The notes beneath the pieces are model-generated. The model did not search any database. It was not told the DNA's origin and saw nothing but the letters and a program-made list of their open reading frames with translations. From contig NZ_LBMG01000002.1 of NCBI RefSeq assembly GCF_001005315.1, positions 1-64,000 of the forward strand: a stretch of DNA of 64,000 bases, given 5' to 3'. Every line of letters begins with the position of its first letter. Positions within the stretch are counted from its first letter, which is position 1. Below are positions 33,075 through 41,873 of this stretch, one piece after another. The DNA comes from Kordia jejudonensis (GTDB lineage Bacteria; Bacteroidota; Bacteroidia; Flavobacteriales; Flavobacteriaceae). The translations under genes were made by a program, and so were the position numbers.

Positions 33075-34463
33075 ATGAATACTATAAAATCTTATGTTGA
33101 AGCGCATAAAACTCGTTTCATTGATGAACTCATCGAACTTTTAAAAATTCCCTCAATAAGTGCTGACCCAGCCTACACACAAGATGTAATCGATACCGCA
33201 GCCGCAATCAAAACAAGTTTGGAAAAAGCTGGTTGCGATCATGTTGAAATCTGTGAAACACCTGGTTATCCTATTGTATACGGTCACAAACATATTTCAG
33301 ATGATTTGCCAACGGTCTTAGTATACGGACATTACGATGTGCAACCGCCAGATCCATTAGAACTCTGGGAAAGTGGTCCTTTTGAGCCAATCATCAAAAA
33401 AACAGACATTCACCCAGAAGGTGCTATTTTTGCTCGTGGTTCATGTGATGACAAAGGACAAATGTACATGCATGTAAAAGCGTTGGAATTAATGAACGAA
33501 ACCAACCAATTGCCCTGCAATGTAAAATTTATGATCGAAGGCGAAGAAGAAGTTGGTTCCGAAAGTTTGGCTTGGTTTGTAGAACGCAATCAAGAAAAAC
33601 TTGCCAATGACGTCATTCTAATTTCCGATACGGGCATGATTAGCAATACGCAACCTTCCATTACAACAGGTTTACGCGGATTGAGTTATGTAGAAGTTGA
33701 AGTTACAGGACCAAACCGTGATTTACACTCAGGTTTATACGGAGGCGCAGTCGCTAATCCGATCAATATATTGACAAAAATGATTGCTTCCCTACACGAT
33801 GAAAACAATCATATCACCATTCCAGGTTTTTACGACAACGTAGAAGAACTATCTGCGGAAGAACGCGCTGAAATGGCAAAAGCACCATTCTCCCTTGAGG
33901 AATATAAAAATGCACTCGATATTGACGATGTATACGGAGAAAAAGGGTACACAACTAACGAACGGAATTCCATTCGTCCAACACTAGATGTCAACGGAAT
34001 TTGGGGCGGATACACAGGCGAAGGCGCAAAAACCGTAATTGCGAGTAAAGCTTATGCTAAAATTTCAATGCGTTTAGTACCAAATCAAGATTGGCGAGAA
34101 ATTACAGAATTATTTAAAACACACTTCGAAAGTTTGGCTCCAAAAGGCACAACCGTAAAAGTAACGCCACATCATGGCGGACAAGGATACGTAACGCCGA
34201 TTGACAATATTGGCTATCAAGCAGCGAGTAAAGCCTATGAAGATACTTTTGGCGTTCCTGCTATTCCACAACGTTCTGGCGGAAGTATTCCGATTGTCTC
34301 TTTATTCGAAAAAGAACTGAAAAGTAAAACCATTTTGATGGGATTCGGACTTAACAGCGACGCAATTCACTCGCCAAATGAGCATTTCGGAATCTTCAAT
34401 TATCTCAAAGGAATTGAAACCATTCCACTATTTTACAAATATTTTACTGAACTTTCTAAGTAA
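33075..34463 (+). CDS. M20 family dipeptidase
   Basis: 462 residues, typical of M20/M25/M40 dipeptidases. It is a two-zinc cytoplasmic enzyme that cleaves dipeptides; no signal peptide is present. Metal and catalytic positions are visible: VYGHYDVQPPDP (His, Asp), FARGSCDDKGQMYMH (bridging Asp), MIEGEEEVGSES (general-base Glu and ligand), SDTGMI, and near the C-terminus SDAIHSPNEHFG (His). The dimerisation domain occupies about residues 205-370 (LHSGLYGGAVANP begins it). It is expressed alone, ending at a clear terminator. Confidence 0.92.
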   Translation: MNTIKSYVEAHKTRFIDELIELLKIPSISADPAYTQDVIDTAAAIKTSLEKAGCDHVEICETPGYPIVYGHKHISDDLPTVLVYGHYDVQPPDPLELWESGPFEPIIKKTDIHPEGAIFARGSCDDKGQMYMHVKALELMNETNQLPCNVKFMIEGEEEVGSESLAWFVERNQEKLANDVILISDTGMISNTQPSITTGLRGLSYVEVEVTGPNRDLHSGLYGGAVANPINILTKMIASLHDENNHITIPGFYDNVEELSAEERAEMAKAPFSLEEYKNALDIDDVYGEKGYTTNERNSIRPTLDVNGIWGGYTGEGAKTVIASKAYAKISMRLVPNQDWREITELFKTHFESLAPKGTTVKVTPHHGGQGYVTPIDNIGYQAASKAYEDTFGVPAIPQRSGGSIPIVSLFEKELKSKTILMGFGLNSDAIHSPNEHFGIFNYLKGIETIPLFYKYFTELSK

Positions 34464-34481
34464 AAAACACATACAATCTAT

Positions 34482-34510
34482 AAAATCCGCTTCGTGCGGA
34501 TTTTTTTTTG
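34482..34510 (+). terminator. Terminator of the M20 dipeptidase gene
   Basis: AAATCCGC-TTCG-TGCGGATTT hairpin (pairing AAATCCGC/GCGGATTT) followed by a long T-run. Confidence 0.9.
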
Positions 34511-34585
34511 GGCGTTTCCCAAGGGTCAGGCTATCGGCAGTCGCTCTCTTCGAGGAGCTTCAACAAAGCCTCTATCCTTAACGCG
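34510..34585. repeat. GC-rich noncoding block with inverted ends
   Basis: A 76-bp island much richer in G and C than its surroundings, beginning GGCGTT and ending AACGCG so the ends pair. Internal short inverted parts (CTCTTCGAGGAG) are seen. I recall similar blocks in other flavobacterial intergenic regions, but cannot verify. It has no plausible coding function. Confidence 0.4.
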
Positions 34586-34702
34586 AAAGTAGAACCTACC
34601 TATTAATATTAAGTTGTAAAGATAAAAATATGTAGGAACAAGTTTAGTGCTTAATACTCACTACTCCAATCGCAACACTTATTGAAACGAACTATTTTAC
34701 CT

Positions 34703-34742
34703 CTACATTTGTAGAATTAAATTTTATGTTCTACATTTGTAG
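34703..34742. promoter_or_regulatory. Two BlaI-type operators overlapping -7 boxes
   Basis: CTACATTTGTAG occurs at 34703-34714 and 34731-34742, 28 bp apart. Each has TACA/TGTA arms, the core of BlaI/MecI operators, and contains TACATTTG, an exact TAnnTTTG -7 box. Binding would block transcription of the BlaI/M56 genes that follow. Confidence 0.65.
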
Positions 34743-34853
34743 AGTAATATTACACTACTTGGTATCTCCTGAGCTGTTTTTACGTTGATGTCGACCAAAG
34801 TAAAAACATTCATTTGTACCAATACCTAAAAGATGAACTAAAATTTTTGACTT

Positions 34854-35225
34854 GTGAAACTATCGAAAACTGAAGAACAATTGATGCAACATTTATGGAA
34901 GCTCCAAAAAGCATTCATGAAAGACATTTTGGAACAATATGATGAACCAAAACCAGCAACCACTACAATTGCTACGTTGCTAAAACGTATGACAGACAAA
35001 GGATATGTTTCCTATACAACGTTTGGAAAATCAAGAGAATACTATCCATTAATAAAAAAGGAAGACTATTTCTCCAATCATCTAAACGGATTGATTAAAA
35101 ACTTCTTCAATGATTCAGCATCACAATTTGCTTCTTTCTTTACCAAAGAAACCAACTTGTCCGATACTGAATTAAAAGAATTGCGAAAAATTATCGATCA
35201 ACAATTAAAAGACAATAACCAATGA
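34854..35225 (+). CDS. BlaI/MecI/CopY-family repressor
   Basis: 123 residues, normal for BlaI. It starts with GTG at 34854 (an in-frame TGA is directly upstream). The winged helix is in the N-terminal 75 residues: TEEQLMQHLWKLQKAFMKDI, PATTTIATLLKRMTDKGYV (recognition helix), and FGKSREYYPLI (wing). The C-terminal part is the dimerisation helix region (LSDTELKELRKII). BlaI proteins repress their own operon until a BlaR1/MecR1-type M56 protease inactivates them. The stop overlaps the next gene by 4 bp, as expected for this pair. Confidence 0.9.
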   Translation: MKLSKTEEQLMQHLWKLQKAFMKDILEQYDEPKPATTTIATLLKRMTDKGYVSYTTFGKSREYYPLIKKEDYFSNHLNGLIKNFFNDSASQFASFFTKETNLSDTELKELRKIIDQQLKDNNQ

Positions 35226-37705
35226 TTACTTATATCATCAAATCAGGATTGTGTATCGCACTAATTTTGCTGGTATACAAAGTACTTTTAGAACGCGAAC
35301 GTATGTACAAATTCAATCGGTATTATTTACTCTTTGGCTTGTGTTTTGCACTAATTGTACCATTCATTACCATGGAAACAACGCTTGTAATTCCTGAAAC
35401 GGAAAGTGCTTCAATGATCAATTTCGAGCAACCAAATCTTTCAGAAATACTTCCTGTAACACAAACAACTGCGGAAGTACCAAGCGGAATTCCTACTTGG
35501 ATGATCGTATTAGCAAGTGTTTATAGCATTGGCTATTTGGTATTCTTTTTACGTTTCATGAATAATATTTATCAAATCTTTTATAAAATTACGCGAAATG
35601 CAAAAGCATTGTACAAAAAAGCATCGCTCGTTTTACTAAAAGAAACAACACTTCCACATACATTTTTACATTTCATCTTTATTGAAAAAGAAGCGTATGA
35701 ACGGCAAAATATTGCTGAGGAATTGTACACACATGAACTCGCACATGTCACGCAAAAACACACATTGGATATTATTTTAATCGAATTGATTCAGATCGTA
35801 TTTTGGTTCAATCCATTATTAATTTTTTACAAAAAGGCAATTCAGCTCAATCATGAATTTTTAGCGGATGATGCCGTACTAAAATCAAACATTCAAATTC
35901 CAAGCTATCAACAATTATTACTCAACAATGCTAGTTGGAATCATAACTTATACTTAGCCAGTAATTTAAATTTTTCTGTAACTAAAAAAAGACTTCAAAT
36001 GATGACAAAACATACATCTAAAATTCGAGCTTGGCTTTTTGCTGCACTCACAATTCCTGTTTTTATTGGCGCACTATTTTTGTTTAGCACAAAAGTAGCG
36101 GCAAAAGAAACTACGTCAGCAACTATTGAAACGCCAACGGAAGCGGTAATTATCATCGATCAACAAGATCCAAAAGAATATTATTACCAAAATGCAACCT
36201 TTATTTTTGAAAAAGAAGATGGTTCCAAAGTCAAAAAGAAATATGCGCAATTAACGCAGGAAGAAAAAGCCTTATTGCTGCCTGTTCCAAAAACGCCAGT
36301 TGCGAAACGTCCGACAGCAAAACTATTAAACGACTGGAAAAGCAAAGAAGGATTTGCCATTTGGCTCGATGGAAAAGTGATTGAAAACAACGAAATTTCA
36401 AACTATGACATTGTTCATTATACAGGAAGTCGTGTGGCAAAAAATGCGCGAAGCAAGCGTTTTCCACAGTTGTATCAAATGCACTTATACACTGCGAAAG
36501 GTTTTGAAGCGTTGAAAGCTGAACTATCGAATCCATTATCGAAAAGCGCTATATTGTATTTCAAAAAAGGAAAGCACAACAAAAAAGTTGGTGCTAGCAC
36601 CATACAACGAACGGTAAAAGAAGAACTTGCCAACGCCGACAAATTATCAATTACATATGTTGATGAAAAGAAGGAATCAAACGAAATGAAGTTTCCTGCC
36701 AAAGAAAAAAGACAAGGAAATAGAAAAGACATCGTGATTTATATTAACAAAAACGGAAGGTTTTTAGTGAATTATGAGCACATCTGTGATTTAAAAGAAC
36801 TGAACAAATACATCCAAGCTGAACTTTCAAAAATTAAACACAAAAGAGCAAGAACTGGGCTCATTATTTACGATGGTTACGAAAAAGAAGCGCTTACAAC
36901 ACCAATTGCAAACGCAAAAAAAGCACTAAAGGAATTCAAAATTCGTCAAATTGAGACGATCAGTTCTACTGATATTCCGCCACCGCCGCCGCCACCAGCT
37001 CCAAAAGTTCCTACTATTAAAGAGGTAAAAACTGGGGAAGTTCCTAAACCGAAAAAACCAGTGGTTATTGAAGTGAAAGAAACAGCATTTCCAACTGTAA
37101 CCGAAGCAAGGTCTAAAGATATTGGTAAAATGCATGAAAACATTAAAGGTCAAAACGTACAAACCATGACTATTAATGGTAAAAAGCACTACTATATCGT
37201 AAAAAATGGCGTAAAATATATCTACAATGAACAAAGTCAATTGGTTGACGAGAACGGAAACATAATTCCGCCACCACCGCCACCGCCAGTAGCACCAGAT
37301 GCTAAAAAAGCTGCCGCTTGGGACGGTAAAGAAGTGCACGCAGGTTATACGGATATTAACGGGGAAACATTTTATTTTACAATTAAAGACGGGAAAAAAC
37401 TACTATACAATCGTTTTGGACAACCTGTAGATAAAAACGGGAAAGTATTGCCGCCACCGCCACCAAGAAAAAAAGGAAGCGGTAAAACAGTCGCAGTTGT
37501 CAAATCGATGCCTGCGGTAACTGCTGATAATATTGTGAATCATATAAAAGTAATGAACAGACACAATGCTGTATTTTATTTTAATGAAAAACGTATTACG
37601 TATAGAGAAGCGTTGCGTATGGTTCGTAAAAATAAAAACCTCAAGGTATATTCAAGAACTGAGACTGAAAATAGTAGTGCTTTTGTAAAGTTATCAGATT
37701 CGTAA
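35222..37705 (+). CDS. M56 family (BlaR1/MecR1-like) metallopeptidase with proline-rich C-terminus
   Basis: 827 residues. The N-terminal 300 residues are the membrane zinc peptidase: helices at about 5-25, 38-55 and 97-115, then YTHELAHVTQKHT (HExxH-type HELAH motif), WFNPLL and NHEFLADDAVL (third ligand Glu). A membrane helix at about 263-285 precedes a long extracytoplasmic part with the penicillin-sensor domain absent. This part has three proline runs (PPPPPPP around residues 583 and 682, PPPPP around 740) separated by two alike units (KKHYYIVKNGVKYIYNE and ETFYFTIKDGKKLLYNR). It is coupled to blaI by a 4-bp overlap. Its signal is unknown. Confidence 0.87.
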   Translation: MITYIIKSGLCIALILLVYKVLLERERMYKFNRYYLLFGLCFALIVPFITMETTLVIPETESASMINFEQPNLSEILPVTQTTAEVPSGIPTWMIVLASVYSIGYLVFFLRFMNNIYQIFYKITRNAKALYKKASLVLLKETTLPHTFLHFIFIEKEAYERQNIAEELYTHELAHVTQKHTLDIILIELIQIVFWFNPLLIFYKKAIQLNHEFLADDAVLKSNIQIPSYQQLLLNNASWNHNLYLASNLNFSVTKKRLQMMTKHTSKIRAWLFAALTIPVFIGALFLFSTKVAAKETTSATIETPTEAVIIIDQQDPKEYYYQNATFIFEKEDGSKVKKKYAQLTQEEKALLLPVPKTPVAKRPTAKLLNDWKSKEGFAIWLDGKVIENNEISNYDIVHYTGSRVAKNARSKRFPQLYQMHLYTAKGFEALKAELSNPLSKSAILYFKKGKHNKKVGASTIQRTVKEELANADKLSITYVDEKKESNEMKFPAKEKRQGNRKDIVIYINKNGRFLVNYEHICDLKELNKYIQAELSKIKHKRARTGLIIYDGYEKEALTTPIANAKKALKEFKIRQIETISSTDIPPPPPPPAPKVPTIKEVKTGEVPKPKKPVVIEVKETAFPTVTEARSKDIGKMHENIKGQNVQTMTINGKKHYYIVKNGVKYIYNEQSQLVDENGNIIPPPPPPPVAPDAKKAAAWDGKEVHAGYTDINGETFYFTIKDGKKLLYNRFGQPVDKNGKVLPPPPPRKKGSGKTVAVVKSMPAVTADNIVNHIKVMNRHNAVFYFNEKRITYREALRMVRKNKNLKVYSRTETENSSAFVKLSDS

Positions 37706-37727
37706 TTTTTTGAGTGCTTGAAACTAT

Positions 37728-37780
37728 AAAAAGTTCTTTTGTATAATTTGAATCCTAAAATATACAAAAGAGCTTTTTCT
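37728..37780 (+). terminator. Terminator of the BlaI/M56 operon
   Basis: AAAAAGTTCTTTTGTATA pairs with TATACAAAAGAGCTTTTT (one interruption), followed by T-rich sequence. Confidence 0.8.
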
Positions 37781-37823
37781 TTTATGTATCTTTAAAAATC
37801 AGACATCAAATTAAAACCTCAGC

Positions 37824-39266
37824 ATGAAACCAATCCTTTTTTCACTTCTTTTAGTCCTTTGCATTTCTTGTACTGTAAAAGAACAAAAACCAGCTTCAAT
37901 TAAAGTTAACGCGCCTGATATACAATTTATTGAAGTAAGAAATCCGATTGACGATTTTATCTTGTGGAATGAAAAAACAGATACTATTTATAAAAATGAA
38001 CAGGATGAATTTGTATTTACGAAAACCATTGAAACTCCTGAATTTATCAATGTTATTATTGGACAAAAAAACCTGAAAGCGATTCTGTTACCTGGTCAAC
38101 GTATTGAAATTATTCCACAAGATTCTGCCTATGTTTTTACCGGAAAACATAACGCTGGAATGGAGTTTTTGAATAGTGTTGAAAGACCGTATTTTACGAT
38201 GACTGAATCTAACAAGTTTAAAAATGATACCTTAGTTACGCAAGTAGTAGAAAAAATCAATTTGTTGAAAAATGCAGAGTTAGAAACATTACAAAATAGT
38301 ATCGACACTAAAAAAATTGATCCTAAGCTGGAAGAAATATTGAAGAAGGAGATTGACTATTTTTATGCGATGCGAACTGCTCAAATTGTAACAACGAAGC
38401 AATATTTTCAAACTACCATTCCAGATGATTTTTTAGCGCTGTTTGAAGAAACTGTTACTACGTATCCACTTGAAACCGAGTACAAACCAAGTTTTTGGAA
38501 TACGTATGCAAACACTGTTTTGAAAGAGCATGCTACCTATGAAGTACTTTCGGAAGGAACGATTACGAAAGATTCTTTGCAAAATTATTACACAAATGAT
38601 AAGATGCATCCGTTTCACTATAACTTAATTCGTACTTATGAAAATCAATCCGTTGCCGAAAAAGCTGCGGCAGCATATATTATCGAAGAAGCCAAACAAA
38701 CTAAATTTGAAAAAAGCTTGATTTCTGTATTTGAACAGTTTCAAGAAGATTTTCCAAATAGTGTATACACTCCATATTTAAAACCTGATATTGATAAAAT
38801 TCGCGAATATCATTTGAAAATTTCAGGAGAAATGCCCGCTGATGTAAAATTCTATGAAAATGAAACGGTTGCAAGTTTAACAGATTTACTAGCAGATTTA
38901 AAAGGCGAACCGTATTATATAGACCTTTGGGCAACTTGGTGCAGTCCTTGTAAGCGAGAATTTAAACACAATGACACCTTAAATGCTTTGTTGAAAGAAA
39001 AAGGATATAAAAAACTATACATTTCTTTAGACAAACCTGAAAAACGCACCAAATGGGAACAAGATATTAAGTATTTTGAATTAGATGGTTTGCACTTATT
39101 AGCGAGTCAGGAATTTTTTGTCGATTTTGAAAAAAATCACTCTTTAGTTGATGGATATGTGACCATTCCTCAATATTTGATTGTGGACAAAAAAGGAAAT
39201 TTAGTGACCAATAATGCACCAAGACCAAGTGATATAGCGAAACTTCGAGCATTTTTAGAAAAATAA
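37824..39266 (+). CDS. TlpA-like thioredoxin-domain lipoprotein
   Basis: 480 residues. Signal peptide with lipobox SLLLVLCISCTV (lipid Cys about residue 15). The first 120 residues resemble DUF4369-type beta-sandwiches found before redoxin domains in Bacteroidota. The C-terminal 130 residues (about 350-480) are a thioredoxin-fold domain with WATWCSPCKREF (CxxC active site) and the cis-Pro region VTIPQYLIVD. It likely reduces or isomerises disulfides outside the cytoplasm, anchored by lipid. It stands alone between terminators. Confidence 0.87.
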   Translation: MKPILFSLLLVLCISCTVKEQKPASIKVNAPDIQFIEVRNPIDDFILWNEKTDTIYKNEQDEFVFTKTIETPEFINVIIGQKNLKAILLPGQRIEIIPQDSAYVFTGKHNAGMEFLNSVERPYFTMTESNKFKNDTLVTQVVEKINLLKNAELETLQNSIDTKKIDPKLEEILKKEIDYFYAMRTAQIVTTKQYFQTTIPDDFLALFEETVTTYPLETEYKPSFWNTYANTVLKEHATYEVLSEGTITKDSLQNYYTNDKMHPFHYNLIRTYENQSVAEKAAAAYIIEEAKQTKFEKSLISVFEQFQEDFPNSVYTPYLKPDIDKIREYHLKISGEMPADVKFYENETVASLTDLLADLKGEPYYIDLWATWCSPCKREFKHNDTLNALLKEKGYKKLYISLDKPEKRTKWEQDIKYFELDGLHLLASQEFFVDFEKNHSLVDGYVTIPQYLIVDKKGNLVTNNAPRPSDIAKLRAFLEK

Positions 39267-39357
39267 ACACTGCTGACATAGAAAAAAGTAGTCACGAGTT
39301 TGTAACATTTCTACAAAACTTGCGTTCTTATAGTATCATCAATCAAAAGACTTTTTT

Positions 39358-40458
39358 ATGTTAAAACAATTTTTTCTCGTTTGTTCGGGCGTAGACCTCG
39401 ACTTGGTTCGCGATTGTAGCGATGGCGAACAAACCAAATATGCTGGAATTGGCGCCACGGTTTTCTTCACTGCTTTAATGGCTTTTATTGCAAGTAGTTA
39501 CGCTTTATATACCGTTTTTGACAATGCGTTTGCAGCTGTAGGTTTTGGACTCGTTTGGGGATTGTTAATTTTTAATTTAGATCGTTTTATTGTTTCTACA
39601 CTTCGAAAAAGAGACAACAAGTTTGATGAAATTCTCCAAGCAACTCCTCGAATTATTTTAGCGCTAATTATTGCCGTTGTCATTTCCAAACCATTGGAAT
39701 TAAAGATTTTTGAGAAAGAAATCAATCAAGTGTTGTTGGAGCAAAAGAATGAATTAACACTGGTGAATAAAACACAAATTGCACAACAATTTACACCTGA
39801 AATTGAACAAATTAAAGGAGAAATTACACTACTGAAAAATGAGGTTGCTGCCAAAGAGAAAGAAGTAAAAGACTTATACGAAACATATATTTCGGAAGCA
39901 GAAGGACGAAAAGGTACCGAATTGGTTGGAAAAGGTCCTGTATACAAAGAGAAAAGAGAAAAACACGATGCTGCGTTGTTAGAATTACAAACGCTACGCG
40001 CAGAAACAAATACCAAGTTGGCTGCTAAAGATCAAGCGATTGTTGATTTGATTGAAAAACAAAAAACACAAGAAGCAACGACGCAACCTATTATTGAAGG
40101 TTTTGACGGATTAATGGCGCGTGTGAATGCTTTGGGAGAATTGCCTTGGCTTCCTTCCTTTTTTATCTTTTTATTATTTTTGGCTGTAGAAACATCGCCA
40201 ATTTTCGCAAAACTATTTTCCTCTAAAGGAGAATATGACTTGAAATTGCAAGATGCGGAAGACGCAGTAAAAACTTGGGTTGCACAAAAAGTAGATCAGC
40301 GCAAAACATTATTAGATACTGATATAGCACTAAATAATAAAGTGTATGCTGATATTGCGGAAGAAGAAGAATTGTACGCACACAAACGCAAAAAAGCACG
40401 TGAATTGATGAAGTTACAAGCCGATGCTTTTTTCAATTTACAGAAAAAACAATTCTAA
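39358..40458 (+). CDS. DUF4407 membrane protein
   Basis: 366 residues. Membrane helices at about 31-50, 56-74, 93-112 and 262-282. Between helices 3 and 4 is a long charged coiled-coil region (LLKNEVAAKEKEVKDLYETY and others). The family is present in many Bacteroidota and has no known function; the helix-coiled coil-helix layout could suit a mechanosensing or scaffold role (inference). The N-terminal CSGVDLDLVRDC is family-like. The gene is 9 bp from the convergent small gene at 40467, with no hairpin between. Confidence 0.85.
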   Translation: MLKQFFLVCSGVDLDLVRDCSDGEQTKYAGIGATVFFTALMAFIASSYALYTVFDNAFAAVGFGLVWGLLIFNLDRFIVSTLRKRDNKFDEILQATPRIILALIIAVVISKPLELKIFEKEINQVLLEQKNELTLVNKTQIAQQFTPEIEQIKGEITLLKNEVAAKEKEVKDLYETYISEAEGRKGTELVGKGPVYKEKREKHDAALLELQTLRAETNTKLAAKDQAIVDLIEKQKTQEATTQPIIEGFDGLMARVNALGELPWLPSFFIFLLFLAVETSPIFAKLFSSKGEYDLKLQDAEDAVKTWVAQKVDQRKTLLDTDIALNNKVYADIAEEEELYAHKRKKARELMKLQADAFFNLQKKQF

Positions 40459-40466
40459 GTCAGCTC

Positions 40467-40691
40467 TTAATTGCTCATACTTTTTAGATGTCTAATCATG
40501 CGTTGCTGCGCTTTTGCTTGGGCAATTTGTAAACTAGTTGCAAATTCACTCTCAGCGATAGCTCTGTATAGTACTTTGCCATTTTTGTAGACAATCCACC
40601 AATATTTACTTTCTTGGATGTACTCTGCTTTTAGATGATAGCCGTCATCGGTAATGACTTCCTTGAATTTTTTATTTCCTTTCCATCTCAT
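40467..40691 (-). CDS. Small conserved-looking cytoplasmic protein
   Basis: 74 residues. It has a beta-rich beginning (EVITDDGYHLKAEYIQ, KYWWIVYKNGKVLYR) and a helical, Gln/Ala-rich C-terminus (LQIAQAKAQQRMIRHL). The layout faintly resembles DUF1508/YegP-like small domains, but I cannot assign it. No signal peptide or membrane segment. It is convergent with DUF4407 and separated from the LytTR gene by 125 bp. The coding quality (ordered amphipathic elements) supports a real gene. Confidence 0.55.
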   Translation of the reverse strand: MRWKGNKKFKEVITDDGYHLKAEYIQESKYWWIVYKNGKVLYRAIAESEFATSLQIAQAKAQQRMIRHLKSMSN

Positions 40692-40816
40692 GGGTTCAGT
40701 AGGTTAATTTCTTGAGATAAAATATAAGAAAAATATTGCAATTATTTCAAGGTGCTGACGCTAAATGTTCTATATGTGAGAAAAATGACCTTTAAACCCT
40801 TATAATTTGTTCTAAA

Positions 40817-41536
40817 TTATAATAAGTTTAGACGCTGCATCAGTTCTTTTTTGTTCGCTCTGCTTACAGGAATAACGTCTTGTTTTATCAATACACTATT
40901 GTCTTCTATATCAACAATTTTTGTTGTATTGATAATGTAGGAACGATGTACTTTTAAGAAAAGAGAGTTTGGTAATTTTTCTTCTATCTTTTTTAGTGTA
41001 GAATGTACAATGTAGTTTTTGTCTTCGGCTTTAATTTTTATGTAATCACCTTTTGCTTCAATCACACAGATATCAGGAATGTTTATTTTTACCAAACGAC
41101 GATCGATATTTACATACAAATCGTTTCCTATGCTTGCAGTATCGTCAGAAGAAGTTAATACAGGCTCTTCAGTCTTTGCAGGAGCTGTTCTATCTTTCAT
41201 GCGTTCCACAGCTTTTGCAAAACGTTCTGGCGTAATTGGTTTTACTAAATAGTCAACAACACAGTCGTACTCAAAAGCATCCAATGCAAAATTTTTATCG
41301 GAAGTGGTCAAGATGATTTGTGGTGGATTTTTCAAGGTTTGAATAAAATCAAATCCTGAAAATGTAGGCATATGAATGTCTAGAAAAATAAGATCAACTG
41401 TTTCTGAGTTTAAGTATTTGATCGCGTCAATGGCATTATCAAATTCTTCCTCAATAACCAATTCTTCTATTTTTTTACAGAGCTGTCTGGTAATTGCTCT
41501 TGCTGCAGCTTCATCGTCAACAATTATACACTTCAT
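40817..41536 (-). CDS. LytTR-family response regulator
   Basis: 239 residues. An N-terminal receiver (CIIVDDEAAARAI, phospho-acceptor Asp in LIFLDIHMPTFSG at about residue 54, the Lys in LVKPITPERF) is joined to a C-terminal LytTR DNA-binding domain (DLYVNIDRRLVKINI, EAKGDYIKIK, then FLKVHRSYIINTTKI). LytTR regulators bind promoters upstream of the -35 region. It is the last gene of a phosphorelay-type operon with the Hpt protein and kinase at 41549-43937. Confidence 0.92.
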   Translation of the reverse strand: MKCIIVDDEAAARAITRQLCKKIEELVIEEEFDNAIDAIKYLNSETVDLIFLDIHMPTFSGFDFIQTLKNPPQIILTTSDKNFALDAFEYDCVVDYLVKPITPERFAKAVERMKDRTAPAKTEEPVLTSSDDTASIGNDLYVNIDRRLVKINIPDICVIEAKGDYIKIKAEDKNYIVHSTLKKIEEKLPNSLFLKVHRSYIINTTKIVDIEDNSVLIKQDVIPVSRANKKELMQRLNLL

Positions 41537-41548
41537 AAGTAGGTAGGC

Positions 41549-41872
41549 TTAAATTTTGGTTAAAAAATCTTCCATGTTTTGCAGAATTCTCATAAACGTA
41601 TCGTATCCACTTGAATCATCATTTTTTAGCGCTTCTTCAAAAGAAACGGCAAACTCATAGCTTTTTTCAAGTCCCAAAATACTAATTTTATGTTTAATTT
41701 TATGTACGAGCTCCGCAGAATTTTTATAGTTTTTATTCTGGATGCTTTGCACGAAAGCTTCTTTTTCTACAGGAAGTTCTCTTTTTAGGATGGCTATCAT
41801 GCTGGTTTCAAACTCTTCGTCTCCGTCAGACAGCATTTGTATGTAGGATAAATTTGGTGTATCTAGCTGCAT
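41549..41872 (-). CDS. Hpt (histidine phosphotransfer) domain protein
   Basis: 107 residues. A single helical-bundle Hpt domain with LVHKIKHKISILGLEKSY as the phospho-His helix (the first His corresponds to the HKLK position). It relays a phosphate between receiver domains. It begins 1 bp after the kinase stop codon and lies 12 bp before the LytTR regulator, so it is probably the step between the kinase-linked receiver and the LytTR protein. The kinase itself has no receiver domain; the separate receiver at 44085 is a candidate partner. Confidence 0.85.
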   Translation of the reverse strand: MQLDTPNLSYIQMLSDGDEEFETSMIAILKRELPVEKEAFVQSIQNKNYKNSAELVHKIKHKISILGLEKSYEFAVSFEEALKNDDSSGYDTFMRILQNMEDFLTKI

Positions 41873-41873
41873 A

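Larger units (their letters stand above)
34464..34853. other. Intergenic region before the first BlaI/M56 operon
   Basis: 390 bases without a gene: terminator (34482-34510), a GC-rich block with inverted ends (34510-34585), then an AT-rich promoter region holding two identical CTACATTTGTAG operators (34703-34742). Confidence 0.7.

Noticed and set aside
34378-34581. Short ORF over the end of the M20 dipeptidase and GC-rich block
   Set aside because: It crosses a terminator hairpin and has no start signal or homology that I can see.
36926-37339. Minus-strand ORF opposite the proline runs of the M56 peptidase
   Set aside because: It is the antisense reading of the polyproline codons (Trp/Arg-rich), with a real gene on the other strand.
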